From assembly GCA_964019135.1 (NCBI GenBank), contig OZ025249.1, positions 33,865,759-33,929,758 on the forward strand: DNA of 64,000 bases, given 5' to 3'. Every line of letters begins with the position of its first letter. Within the stretch, counting starts at the first letter, position 1. This document shows positions 14,201 to 24,700 of the stretch, piece after piece. This DNA is from Arenicola marina. Taxonomy: Eukaryota; Annelida; Polychaeta; Arenicolidae. The notes below the pieces were generated by a model. The model worked only from the letters and a program-made list of their open reading frames with translations, did no database searches and had not been told where the DNA came from. The translations under genes were made by a program, and so were the position numbers.

Positions 14201-15900
14201 ATAATAATAATCATAAGCAAATAATGTGTTTAAATAAAAGGTTACAGACTTTTTATTTAATGGAATCACTGAAAACGCATTTATCAAGTCCGGTCTGTTT
14301 ATTTCTGGAAGCATTGCTCGTGAGCGCTTTTTTGGAAATTATTTTATCGCGTCACACTAAGCTTGACATGTGAGCTTCATAAGATCTGTTGTCGCAAGTG
14401 TGTACTTGTACACATTGTTGAATGCTATTCCGGGAGCCAATAACAAGGAATATTCAGGATCTCAGTGTGATGGCACGTGGGTTTGTGTTTCTCTATGACG
14501 TCGTAGAGTCGTTAAATGACGTCGTTAAATTTCAGCGAGGCAGCAATTTTTTTTACTTCTAGCTATTACTTAGGCATTGTAGCATGGGATATAAGCGAGT
14601 AAACACAATCTGTCACCAACGGTTATATAAGCTTAGTGGTAATGTACTAAAAACAACTCACATTGACCGTGAATTCGTGGCACAAAAAGAGCAACGTCAA
14701 AGGAAATTATGCAAGCGATTTTAACAAAATACCGTTTATATCGATATATCATATTATATGGCTCGATTTACGACAACAGTGTGTCAACTCACTGTTATTT
14801 AAATTATGTTTAACGTAACAAGTAACGTAATACAACTAACAACGATGATGATTTTTTTTCTTCAAAGTGATCCCCTATGACGACAAAAAAACGTAATACT
14901 CTTTAAATCATGCATTTTAACTACATGTATATCCTACTTTTGTGCAAATAAACCATTCCTTTTCTCAGTACAGTCTGTTCAATGTAGGCCTACGAGCGAT
15001 TGTCCAATGACAAGAAATTATGGTTATTAACATATATATTACGATGTCCCTAACTTATCCTGGTGAATAACTATTATGTACTGGACTGACTAACACACAG
15101 TAGGGCTCATGCAAAGGAAACATGGGGAGGGGAAAAGGTGTGTGTGTGTGTGGGGGGGGGGGTAACCCCAATGTCGAAAATAAGATTGAACTTTGAACTC
15201 GAGGAAAAATAAATGCGGGTTATTTGCTGCTGCATTATTCACCAAGGGGCGTTTGTAGTGTAAAATAAAAAAAAAGCTTGTCGATTTCCCATATATATCT
15301 GCAGATCACAGTATCAAATCAGAAATACCTGTTCTCAAAAATATCCCAGCGACTAGTTGTTAGATTGAAAAATTACTTTTATGGGTTTAGGATTGACTTT
15401 ATGCGAGTTATGAGAATCCAATTTGAATCATGTTATGGCCGGTAGCGCTCCATGACCTGACAATTGAACGAAAATAAAATGTGAAGCGTTTAGGGGTTCT
15501 TGCACGAACCCCCCACCCCCCCGCCGACCACCACCCCCCTCTCGCCACCCTCCTCACTTCCTGAACCGGCCACGTGATATATCGCGTCTATCGGAGGCGT
15601 CAACTAACGTTTATCAAAATTAATACCGTTATTTCAGCAGCGGATGTATCTTGAAGGGAGTGAGAGGGGTGGATGGGAGGGGAGGGGGGAGGGGCGGTTG
15701 TTGCTCGTAGGCACAGGTGTTACCGCTGGGATGACAGTGTGCATCTCTTATCTCTTATCTGACATGCCAGGGGAGGGATGGCAGGCCAGCAAAGTAGGTT
15801 GGCGCAACGGTACAACAACCCGCATCTCTGTCCAAACACGCTCGCTGCACACAGCTACACACCACCCACACCACCCACACACCCCCGGCAGAGCACATCG
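11207..15900. other. intergenic upstream of the Id gene
   Basis: No coding exon recognised. G-rich low-complexity tracts lie at 12295-12545, 12755-12800, 13200-13370 and 13540-13580, and give glycine-rich or proline-rich open frames on opposite strands. Perfect cAMP-response-element octamers TGACGTCA occur at 13051-13058 and 14063-14070. A GT-run followed by a G-run lies at about 15137-15162. Distal regulatory elements for the Id gene could be here, but none can be assigned. Confidence 0.55.
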
Positions 15901-15936
15901 TATCACTGACAGCGCGCGCTCGTAATACCACCCTCT

Positions 15937-16060
15937 GATTGGCTCTGCCTTTTCGAAACCTGGGCCGCTCGTGAATAATATTCATGAGGTAGGCGGGGCT
16001 TGTCCACTGGACGCCTGCGTAGCATAAATAGACGCCGTCTGTGCGTGGAACCAGCAGTCT
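15937..16060 (+). promoter_or_regulatory. Id gene core promoter (TATA, CCAAT, GC box, initiator)
   Basis: A TATA-like CATAAATA lies at 16023-16030. An initiator-like GCAGTCT has its A at 16056, 31 bases downstream of the TATA T, so I place the transcription start near 16056. An inverted CCAAT box (ATTGG) is at 15938-15942, a GC box (GGCGGGG) at 15993-15999, and an interrupted palindrome TGAATAATATTCA at 15972-15984. A CAGAC Smad-type half site (inverted GTCTG, 16037-16041) is present. Id genes are known BMP/Smad targets in other animals; use of this particular site is inference. Confidence 0.7.
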
Positions 16061-16182
16061 GCTTCTAACCTTGCTTCACGACGCGAGTAAACATTACGTA
16101 GCAATCGAAGATTCCTACCAGTCCTGTCACCAAACGTTCAGCTTTACCAGTGGAATACCAACTTACACGACATCCAGTCACC

Positions 16183-16503
16183 ATGAAGGCCGTAACACAG
16201 CAATGCCCCACACAGGAGTTCGGCCTGAAAGCCGACCATTGCAAAATCAGCAAGCACAAGCTGGAAAACAGCGATGTGGAGATGCAAGCGTGTTTCTCCA
16301 AGCTGAAGGACTTGGTGCCAACGGTGCCACAGGATAAGAAAGTGAGCAAAGTGCAACTACTGCAGCACGTCATCGACTACATCATGGACTTGGAAGTGAC
16401 GTTAGATGACGACAGTGACAGTCCGACACTGACGCCAGTAGTCCTAACGTCTCGCTTCGACAGGAAACCACTGACAGAGAGCTTACATCTAAACACACTG
16501 AAG
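16183..16503 (+). CDS. Id: Id-family HLH protein (inhibitor of DNA binding), coding exon 1
   Basis: This exon encodes residues 1-107 of a 124-residue Id protein. Residues about 32-72 form a helix-loop-helix: helix 1 around [10 protein letters not shown], loop [11 protein letters not shown], and helix 2 [13 protein letters not shown]. This matches the Id/extramacrochaetae family closely. There is no basic DNA-binding region in front of the helices, which is the family hallmark: Id proteins pair with bHLH factors in the nucleus and keep them off E-boxes. I chose the ATG at 16183 (MKAV...) over the in-frame ATG at 16150 because it has an ACC ATG context and Id proteins of other animals begin MKA/MKV. 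The exon ends in AAG followed by GTGAGA (phase 0). The acidic stretch DDDSDS follows the HLH. Confidence 0.93.
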
Positions 16504-18834
16504 GTGAGATCAATTTCATCAACTTGACATCTATATTGCCCTTACGGCCGTAGAATCTAGTAACCTCGCCATCACTATAATCATGAATATATCTTCATAG
16601 ATTATTCGACTGATTGTAGATGTATATGTTATCAATGGGCTAATTCTCAGGCCTTACTTAACAAAATGGAGTTAGGTATAAACCGACTGGCTTTATCAGA
16701 GATCTAATAAAATTCTTGAGAATATATCATATATTCTGCATTTACATTAGTAGCCGTAGGTTTAAAGTTCCGCCTTTGGTAGATTTAGCTCTAATGTTGT
16801 AAATTATACAAGGTCTAAAGTACGAATTGATGCCAGATTCTGGAAGTGAAAAACCCCCTCCGCCATGCACAAAGTTGTAAGACTTCTCAGTGAACTGGTA
16901 GGGGTGTATGATTCCGTTGATTCTCGGCCGACGCATGCCCGGCGGGTTTGGATTCCTGACATAACTGATGGCGCCAACATGTCTAGCAGGTGCCACGGCG
17001 CCGCCGAATCCATAACACGCGCGGTATTCCCACCCTCTGCGACTGTTGCCCGCGGCGCGGATCCCCGGACCGTTATCAGCAAAATTTGGCTGCACTTCGG
17101 TGGTATCCCGGAGGCAACTTTTCACCGTGTTTTATTTGCGAGGCTCCTGTTGGGGTGCTTCCTGTGTGGGTGGGTGGCGGTGGGAGGTGGAGGATGGCAG
17201 GGGTGCTCGATGTCGTCTACGCCCCCGCCCCTCCCTCCCCTCCCCGGGCGCCACCTCCTCACCCCCCCCCCCCGCCTGCCCTAGCCCCTATCGCGCCTGA
17301 CAGGCTGAGTATTGCTTTCATTAGCAGCCGGATCCAATGCACTTTTGTGTGGATGATTTATCGGCTAATATCCGGGAATGATTTGATCCTCCCCTTCGTG
17401 TCTTATGATCCGGATACAGTGAGTGGATATGGCGGTGGGGACGAGGAGCGGTGGGGTGGGGGGGGGGGGGAGGCAATGTAGTCGACCGCTAGATGTTGTG
17501 CGGCGCCCGCTCAGGGTGAGGGGAGGGGCCCGGGGTGGGGTGGAAGGAAGGGAGGGGGGATGGGGGGGTTGTGGAGTCATTTGGGATTAAGCCGGTGCGA
17601 GTTGCAGCTGTGTCTATGCATCAGCCAAACTGGCGGATGTTTGGGGCTTCACCCGTCAGCCCTCCCGTCACCCGACACGACTACTGCCCCCCCTCTCCTC
17701 CTCCCCCTTCATCCCCCTCTCTAGTTCTCTCTCTCTCTCTCTCCCGCTGGCCCCCTTCCCCTCCACCCCATCACCTGCACCTGACACAGCTGTTTGCTTT
17801 GCAAATGGCGTGAACGTTCAGTTCAAGCTGCCGACTTGCCACAGACGCCTTTGCGCGGTCTGTAACACCCCTAGGTGCAAGGGCCGCTGTAACCCCCCCT
17901 GGTCACCCCCAGCCAGCGGCCAGCAGGTGGCCGGCCAGTCGCGGGGACCTCAGGGAGGGCGGCGCCTCTCCCTCACCTTACCGCCCCCCCACCCCCCAAC
18001 CACCCCTCCCCCTGCCTCCTGACAGACCAATTAAGTTGAAAGATGGCACCTACTGGCTTAATCTCAACACTGGCCCCTGCATTCGGGGAACGTGTAGTTC
18101 AACGGAAAAGGGAAACCGAATGCGATGTCAGATCTGCATTATCGCCACCCTGGTGGGGTTGGTGGAGGAGAAGGCTCGGCAGTCAGCAACAACACCTGTC
18201 TCCGTTAAATCGTCCGTGAAGCCTTCCGCAGCCTGTGCAAATATACCGCCCTGGCTTGACGAGACTGGGCGCGGCGGCAACCCTTCAGCCCCCCCCCCCC
18301 CCCCCCCAACCCCAACCCCAACAAGCTCGCCTCCATGCTCGCTTGCACAAATGCCGAGATAACCATGGACAGATACCTAGATAACTGTAGACGAGATATA
18401 TATATATGCCGATCCTGGGAAGAAACATTTGCTGGGTGATCATGCTGATATTGAGCTATAATTGGACCAGGGCCAGGTTACTGAGCAACTCAATTATTCG
18501 TGCCAAGCGCTCTTATTAATATCTGTGTATGTGTAAGAGTTGTCGGCGGCGAAAATTTAACTAAATGTTACGTTCCCTGTCCACTGATGCTAATAATACT
18601 GTTGATTGATGGACTTCGGATAACGGGGTCTGAATCGAAATAAGGGACAAAGGCATAAGTTATATTAAGACTTCCTCGGGCGGCTGGGAGATAGTAATCC
18701 TGTTCCCTCTTGAGTCAGGTTATATTTACAAGCAATCCCCGATAAGTTTCTATAATAAAATCTAGTTTCCAAGGTACAGGATGTCTGGGGTTTTTTTTTA
18801 TGATTGCCCATTAAACGAGGTTGGTTTGTTTCAG
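16504..18834 (+). other. Id: Id intron 1
   Basis: A 2.3-kb intron with donor GTGAGA at 16504 and acceptor TTTGTTTCAG ending at 18834. It contains C-rich and G-rich low complexity (17220-17270, 17455-17475, 17685-17770, 18290-18310) and a short CT run near 17730. The proline- and glycine-rich open frames inside it are composition artefacts. No other gene seen. Confidence 0.8.
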
Positions 18835-18888
18835 GCGAGTGACATGCTGATGGAAGACTCCAGTACGTGTGCCCCGGCCACCTGCTAA
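18835..18888 (+). CDS. Id: Id-family HLH protein, C-terminal coding exon 2
   Basis: After a good acceptor (TTGGTTTGTTTCAG) the frame continues in phase 0 and encodes 17 residues, ASDMLMEDSSTCAPATC, followed by TAA at 18886-18888. Joined to exon 1 this gives 124 residues, the usual size for Id proteins. A short last coding exon after the HLH exon, entered in phase 0, is also the layout of vertebrate Id genes as I remember them. The exon probably runs to 18950, where CACAAG is followed by the donor GTGAGT, so the 3' UTR would be spliced. Confidence 0.85.
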   Translation, partial: ASDMLMEDSSTCAPATC

Positions 18889-20270
18889 CAGTCACAGCAC
18901 GGACATCTGTGCCCGGGCAGCAGATTCAAATCTTTTCCCTGACCCACAAGGTGAGTTTTTGTTTGAATTTGGAGTGCACGCTGACTGAATTGTCGCCTGA
19001 CCGTACGACCGGCCGCTGCATATAATGCCCTCCAAAGTTGCCTTAATTAGGTCCACACCTGCCTTAATTGAAATACGCTTGCGTCGCTGGTATGGGAACC
19101 GGTGCGGGTGCTGGTGGGGGTGGGTGGTGCGTGGAGGTGCAGCTTGGTTCTGTGGGTGCACGTGGGCCATTGTTCTCACCGCCCCCGCCCCGTCCCTGGG
19201 TTCAAACTGACAACACCTGGCCGGACCGGTGAGTCTGAGCAGCAGCCCTGGGGCAAACGGACCCACAAGCCCACCGCGATCTGCTGTTACCACCACTCCG
19301 CACCTTTGACTGTTGGGTATTCAGACCCACCGGCATTGCACATGACTCCATGAATAACTTAATTACCTCCGAGTTGATCTATGCTTTGTGCTTGGGGCCA
19401 AGCGTCTGTCTCCGAGGAAAGGGCTGCATACAAAGTAGTGTGTGTCATATCATGTGTGATTTACACAGCGAAGATGCTGCGTGTAGGATATTTATGGCAC
19501 ATGAGGGCATGTGATATTATATATAAATGTGTGATTTTTTGTATTCGATCAGTTATGCAACGTGTTCCCTCTGTTTGTTGCAGATGTGTACACAGGGATG
19601 GGCCTCGGTGTCTGCAGTGAAGGCTGTGAGCAGTACTCGCTGGCGACGTCTGCTCTGCCAACTGCAACTGCAACTGCGCCACCTGCCGGGGACGCTGAGA
19701 TTTGCCAGCCAGTTAGTTCCCAAACTTCCGACGTCTGCGCCGGCGTAATTTGGCGGGAAAAATGAAACAGCCGTCGACGTCATCACGAGCGCGAACGGCG
19801 CGGTGTCAAAGGTCACGTGACCGGTAAAGCGGATGGCCGACTGAATACCCCGCGGCTGTGGAGACCCCAAGGAAGGTCTCTCCTCTCCTCCACAGTTACA
19901 GTGCATGGCATACACGTCTACGCCATAGCTTCGGGACACGAAGCGCCCCAGTTCAGTTTTCACTTTGGTCGACTGGACTGTATAATGTAGTGAAATCCCT
20001 GGGGGCGGAATACACTGTGGAGTGACCGAGGTCAGGTGCTGGAAGCGGTCTCTGGACAAGATCTGGACGCGGCCAGTCCCTTGACAGGGCCAACCGAGTC
20101 TAGTCCTGTGCAACATCCTGCCTGGACGAGGCCTGAGGAACTAAGATTTTGTGCAATGCGTGACTCGCTCATTCGCTAAAAGACTATTGCGACAATATTA
20201 ATGTGCACCCCTCCACGTCAGTTTACACTGACTGATCATCGAAGGAATAAAAGGGGTGTAGCCCACCGGC
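18889..20270 (+). other. Id: Id 3' UTR with a predicted intron (18951-19583)
   Basis: The second exon probably continues to 18950 (donor GTGAGT at 18951). A strong acceptor, CCTCTGTTTGTTGCAG, ends at 19583, so a non-coding exon 3 would begin at 19584. The first AATAAA after it is at 20246-20251, which would put the 3' end near 20270. Within this exon are the perfect palindrome GGTCACGTGACC (19811-19822) and a nested hairpin at 19856-19895. A long antisense open frame (19553-20116) has no splice or family support. Confidence 0.6.
20246..20251 (+). terminator. poly(A) signal candidate for the Id gene
   Basis: AATAAA lies about 660 bases into the predicted last Id exon, in an otherwise non-coding stretch. 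It is the first canonical signal downstream of the stop codon. Confidence 0.5.
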
Positions 20271-21365
20271 TAAATCTCAATGCAAGCTCAAGTGGTTCGC
20301 CAGTATGCATCTACTCTATAGAACATTGCTGAATGATGAGGGCATGGTGTGCGAGAAGAAATTAATGTGAATTGTGTGTCGGGTTACACCAAAGTAAGAT
20401 TGCGCTGCTGACAAAACATTGTCTTGTTTTAAATGTCTGATGCATGTACGTGTATATATATGTTGTTTATTTTTTACAAAAGAAATTGAAAAGAAAAATG
20501 GTCTTGGTATTTATTTGAAAGCACTTTCAACGGCACGTGCTGGTTTATTTTTCCAGCTTGCAGATGAAACTGCAGTTTACCTAGTTTGATAGTGTTGAAC
20601 CAAATTTTTTATACGCGATGGCGAGATTTAAAAATGGCGGTTGGCCGACGAAACAATTTCAAACCAGCAATCTGCGAGAAAGGAGCTAGCTTAATGCTCC
20701 ATACGATGAGTCTCGAGGATCCAATGCACTAAGATCAACCAGTTTTAATTAGCTATATAAAACCGCTAGTGTCTGCGCATGTGGCTTTGTCTGTTCGACT
20801 AAAAGGAATCACTTGTACTTTGACCAAGTCCCTTGTAGCTTTTTATTTGACTAATGGCTTGAAAATCGTTATTTTTCGTGCCCGGCTATCGTCGAACTAA
20901 TGGAGCTTATCTCTCGCCGACGAACCTCCACTCTGCCCGGAGGGGGGGGGGGGGGGGCACTGCTGTTCTTGTAGTGAGTAGCGGCAGGGCGGCGGCAACG
21001 CTACATTCCAGCGGCAGGAAAAAACCCGTGAACCGGCTGGATCACAACAGACGTACCAGAATACTTGAAAAGTTGATCAGGCGTAAACAGATTAGTTCTG
21101 TGAGGTGTAGCGGGGGGAGGGTGGAGTGACATTAATCGGCAGTCATCTTGAAGGCAGTGTTTCGCGGCGGGTTTTTAGACCCCTGCAGTTCTGCAGACCG
21201 TCGGCCAAAAGATCACTGGCGAACAGGGTCTCCCCACGGGTCTAATCAATGCCACCCGCACACCGTGCCTCTGCCAGGCGCTCTAATATGTCGTCAGCCC
21301 ATTTCGAATTGTTTCATCCTCTTATAACCGACAAAATTGCAAGCAAAACTGGCTCGCCCACTATG
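20271..21365. other. intergenic
   Basis: No gene seen. A TATATAAAA box at 20754-20762 on the + strand could be a core promoter, but no convincing exon follows. A 17-base G run lies at 20941-20957. Confidence 0.5.
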
Positions 21366-22730
21366 TGGACACGTCCATGAAGGCCATGCCGCTTGATTTC
21401 AGTGGACACGTCCATGAAGACCTTACCGCTTGACTTCAGTGGACACGTCCATGAAGACTTACCGCTTGACTTCAGTGGACACGTCCATGAAGACCTTACC
21501 GCTTGACTTCAGTGGACATGTCTATGAAGACCTTGCCGCTTGACTTCAGTGGACTCGTCCACCTTACCGCTTGCCTTCAGTGGACTCGCCCACCTTACCG
21601 CTTGACTTCAGTGGACACGTCCATGAAGACCTTACCGCTTGACTTCAGTGGACATGTCTATGAAGACCTTGCCCCTTGCCTTCATTGGACTCGCCCACCT
21701 TACCGCTTGACTTCAGTGGACACGTCCATGAAGACCTTACCGCTTGCCCTCAGTGGACTCGCCCACCTTACCACTTGAATTCAGTAGACACGTCCATGAA
21801 GACCTTACCGCTTGACCTCAGTGGACTCGCCCACCTTACCACTTGAATTCAGTAGACACGTCCATGAAGACCTTACCGCTTGACTTCAGTGGACATGTCT
21901 ATGAAGACCTTACCGCTTGCCTTCAGTGGACTCGCCCACCTTACCGCTTGACTTCAGTGGACACGTCCATGAAGACCTTACCGCTTGACCTCGGTGGACT
22001 CGCCCACCTTACCACTTGAATTCAGTAGACACGTCCATGAAGACCTTACCGCTTGACTTCAGTGGACATGTCCATGAAGACCTTACCGCTTGACTTCAGT
22101 GGACTCGTCCACCTTACCGCTTGACTTCAGTGGACACGTCCATGAAGACCTTACCGCTTGACTTCAGTGGACACGTCCACCTTACCACTTGAATTCAGTG
22201 GACACGTCCATGAAGACCTTACCGCTTGACTTCATTGGACATGTCTATGAAGACCTTACCGCTTGACTTCAGTGGACACGCCCACCTTACCGCTTGACTT
22301 CAGTGGACATGTCTATGAAGACCTTACCGCTTGCCTTCAGTGGACTCGTCCACCTTACCGCTTGACTTCAGTGGACACGTCCACCTTAGCACTTAAATTC
22401 AGTGGACATGTCTATGAAGACCTTACCGCTTGACTTCAGTGGACACGTCCACCTTACCGCTTGACTTCAGTGGGCACGTCCATGACGACCTGACCGCTTG
22501 ACTTCAGTGGACTCGCCCACCTTACCACTTGACTTCAGTGGACACGTCCACCTTACCACTTGACTTCAGTGGACATGTCTATGAAGACCTTACCGCTTGC
22601 CTTCAGTGGACTCGTCCACCTTACCGCTTGACTTCAGCGGACATGTCTATGAAGACCTTACCGCTTGCCTTCAGTGGACACGCCCACGAAGACCTTACTG
22701 CTTGACTTCAGTGGACATGTCTATGAAGAC
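21366..22730. repeat. minisatellite with interspersed 37-bp and 31-bp units
   Basis: Long units carry GGACACGTCCATGAAGACCT then TACCGCTTGACTTCAGT (37 bp). Short units lack the six bases that turn CCATGAAGACCTTA into CCACCTTA (31 bp). The two forms are mixed in irregular order, with further variants TGGACATGTCT, CTCGCCC and CACTTGAATTCAGTAG. About 40 units in total. Some frames stay open for up to 91 codons only because of the repeat. Confidence 0.95.
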
Positions 22731-24385
22731 AATTGGTAATCAGTTGAAACCGCCAAGCAACTAAAATTAACACTTGGACAATGCTCATCCCCATTTTTTG
22801 CTCTAATTGGCGACGAAGGAATGCTTCTAAAGTTTCAAGGGTTAAGGTTACTGTAGTCCGCGGAAAACACAATTGTGGAGTTTTGTTATCGCTGGTTAAA
22901 GCAAGCCTGGTACTTGAAAGACGATTTGAAGTGACGAAATTAGCATTTTCTTTTTGGCTGTACGTACGCAAAAGTGGAAGTCATTAATCAGAAATCACAC
23001 TTTGCTTTATTTGATGACTCTATATTATAATTAATTGAAACTATCCACACATTTATAACTGAGTTAAACACGACAGGGCTGCTCGTACAATCAAAGTTGA
23101 TTATATTGTTAACGAGCCCACCTGTGCGTTGTGACTGAGGCTCTTTTCGTTGCAACGTTTAGCTGTTTAGATACGACACTTCTTATCCGATTTATACGTA
23201 ATAACTGTGGATACGTGCAAACATAATATACAAGTACAAGGTGAAGCTATGCGAGACATAACTTGGCACCTGTTTAAACACCATCATCCTGTAGTTCCTG
23301 TTGCGGACGGAAAACCAAAGCGCTAATTGGCGAAGTGCTTCAAATACCAACTTAGTTTGAAACACCAAAGTACTTGACGCAGCGGAAGTGACGTCATAGG
23401 AGACGCCTTTAATTCGCCCCATAGATGTCGCTTTGTGAGCTTTCCTCAGAAGTGTTAATTGTAAGACATATAAAGCTGTTGTTAACACAGGTTGATAATA
23501 GAAACAGATACAGAGGTGGGTCTGGCGCCATTGACAGGTGTTTGGTTGCATAGCGATTTTAGTGTAGCCAGTATAGGCACAAGGTTACTGGCTACATACA
23601 CTGGTAATCCCAGCCGTGTGGTCACAACCGCTCATTGCACATGCGCTGACGCAAAACAAACACCTCAACTCTCGGGTGGATGAAAGGGTGGGCGGTTTGG
23701 TGTTTTAAGACCACCTTTGTGCACACTTGAGCTAAACCAGGTAAGACAAGTTAGCAACCATCGCACTGTCTTGTAAGAGTTATCAAGCCTGGCACAGGTG
23801 CCACGATTCTTCCTTCAGTAAGAAACGTCATTTAAATTAATTGACGCTTAATACAACTTGAGTGACACGTGACAGACTTCACGGGCGGAAACCGTGATTT
23901 CACGACCTTGTTGGTCCATCTGGACCGCGAAGCTGTGCGACTCCAGGTCTTATCCCAGAGCCTTATCCTAGTCAGATTAGGAAGAATAGCCTTCCAATTT
24001 GCTCTGTCGTTACTGCGGGTCTCTTGGAAGAAATGGGAGGCCAAACAAGGGGAATATGGATGCCAACATCGTTATTGGCAAATCACGAAGTCTGCGCCAT
24101 GTGAATGATCACAGATCAGCCCTGTGGGTGGTTGTTGGGGTATAGGGGAGGATGTGTGGGTGTGACCCTCATTACCCGTTGATACCAGGTTTTTATGATG
24201 GGTTGGGACTTCCCACTTCCTCGATCACAGAGAGTACATGGCAGGTGTTAATGACCAGGCTGCTCACAGCTTTATACTGGGAGATAGCACCGGAAGTACA
24301 TGGAAGAACTGTCGGTGAGTAGGTCTGCGCAGTTTAGGCCAATACTAGCTAGCGTTGAAATTGTATACAGGTTCTTGTAATGAAC
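22731..24385. other. intergenic, no gene seen
   Basis: Ordinary composition. A perfect TGACGTCA lies at 23389-23396. Short segments near 23700-23745 (TTTGTGCACAC followed by GAGCTAAAC) resemble the left flank of the SINE at 24386 and may be a small fragment of the same repeat. Confidence 0.5.
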
Positions 24386-24700
24386 TGAGTTGGTGGTTTA
24401 GGCCTTTTTTGTGCACACGAGGGCTAAACTGAGCCAAGGAACCTCCCCAGAAGCTGAAGGATGAATAGATGCAACAGGCCTCGGACTAGGTGCCCGGGCC
24501 TGGATTCGAACCCAAGACCTATTGAAAGTTGCATCCAGCGCGCTGACCACTACACAGGAAGAGAGCCACACAGCCTCGGGAGTCATTCTTCGCAAAGAGT
24601 AGGGGGTTACCCCGGGTGCACGGCTCCACTCTCCCTTCCTTTTCGCATTGACGCGATATGACTAAAAGTGGTTAAAGCGTCATGATTATACAACATCACA
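24386..24700. mobile_element. composite SINE: tRNA-like head reversed relative to tail
   Basis: The tail (about 24583-24700, + orientation) is the same as in the copies at 30660 and 43676: CGCAAAGAGTAGGGGGTTAC, then TTGACGCGATATGAC, then TGGTTAAAGCGTCATGA. Immediately left of it (about 24490-24570) is a tRNA-like segment in the opposite orientation. Read on the - strand, it has an A box around TAGTGGTCAGCGCGCTGG and a B box GGTTCGAATCC. It differs from the tRNA head of the other two copies, so two SINE families may be joined or nested here. Confidence 0.7.

Noticed and set aside
19553..20116. 187-codon antisense frame over the Id 3' exon
   Set aside because: No recognisable family, no splice sites, and it overlaps the predicted 3' UTR of a well-supported gene.
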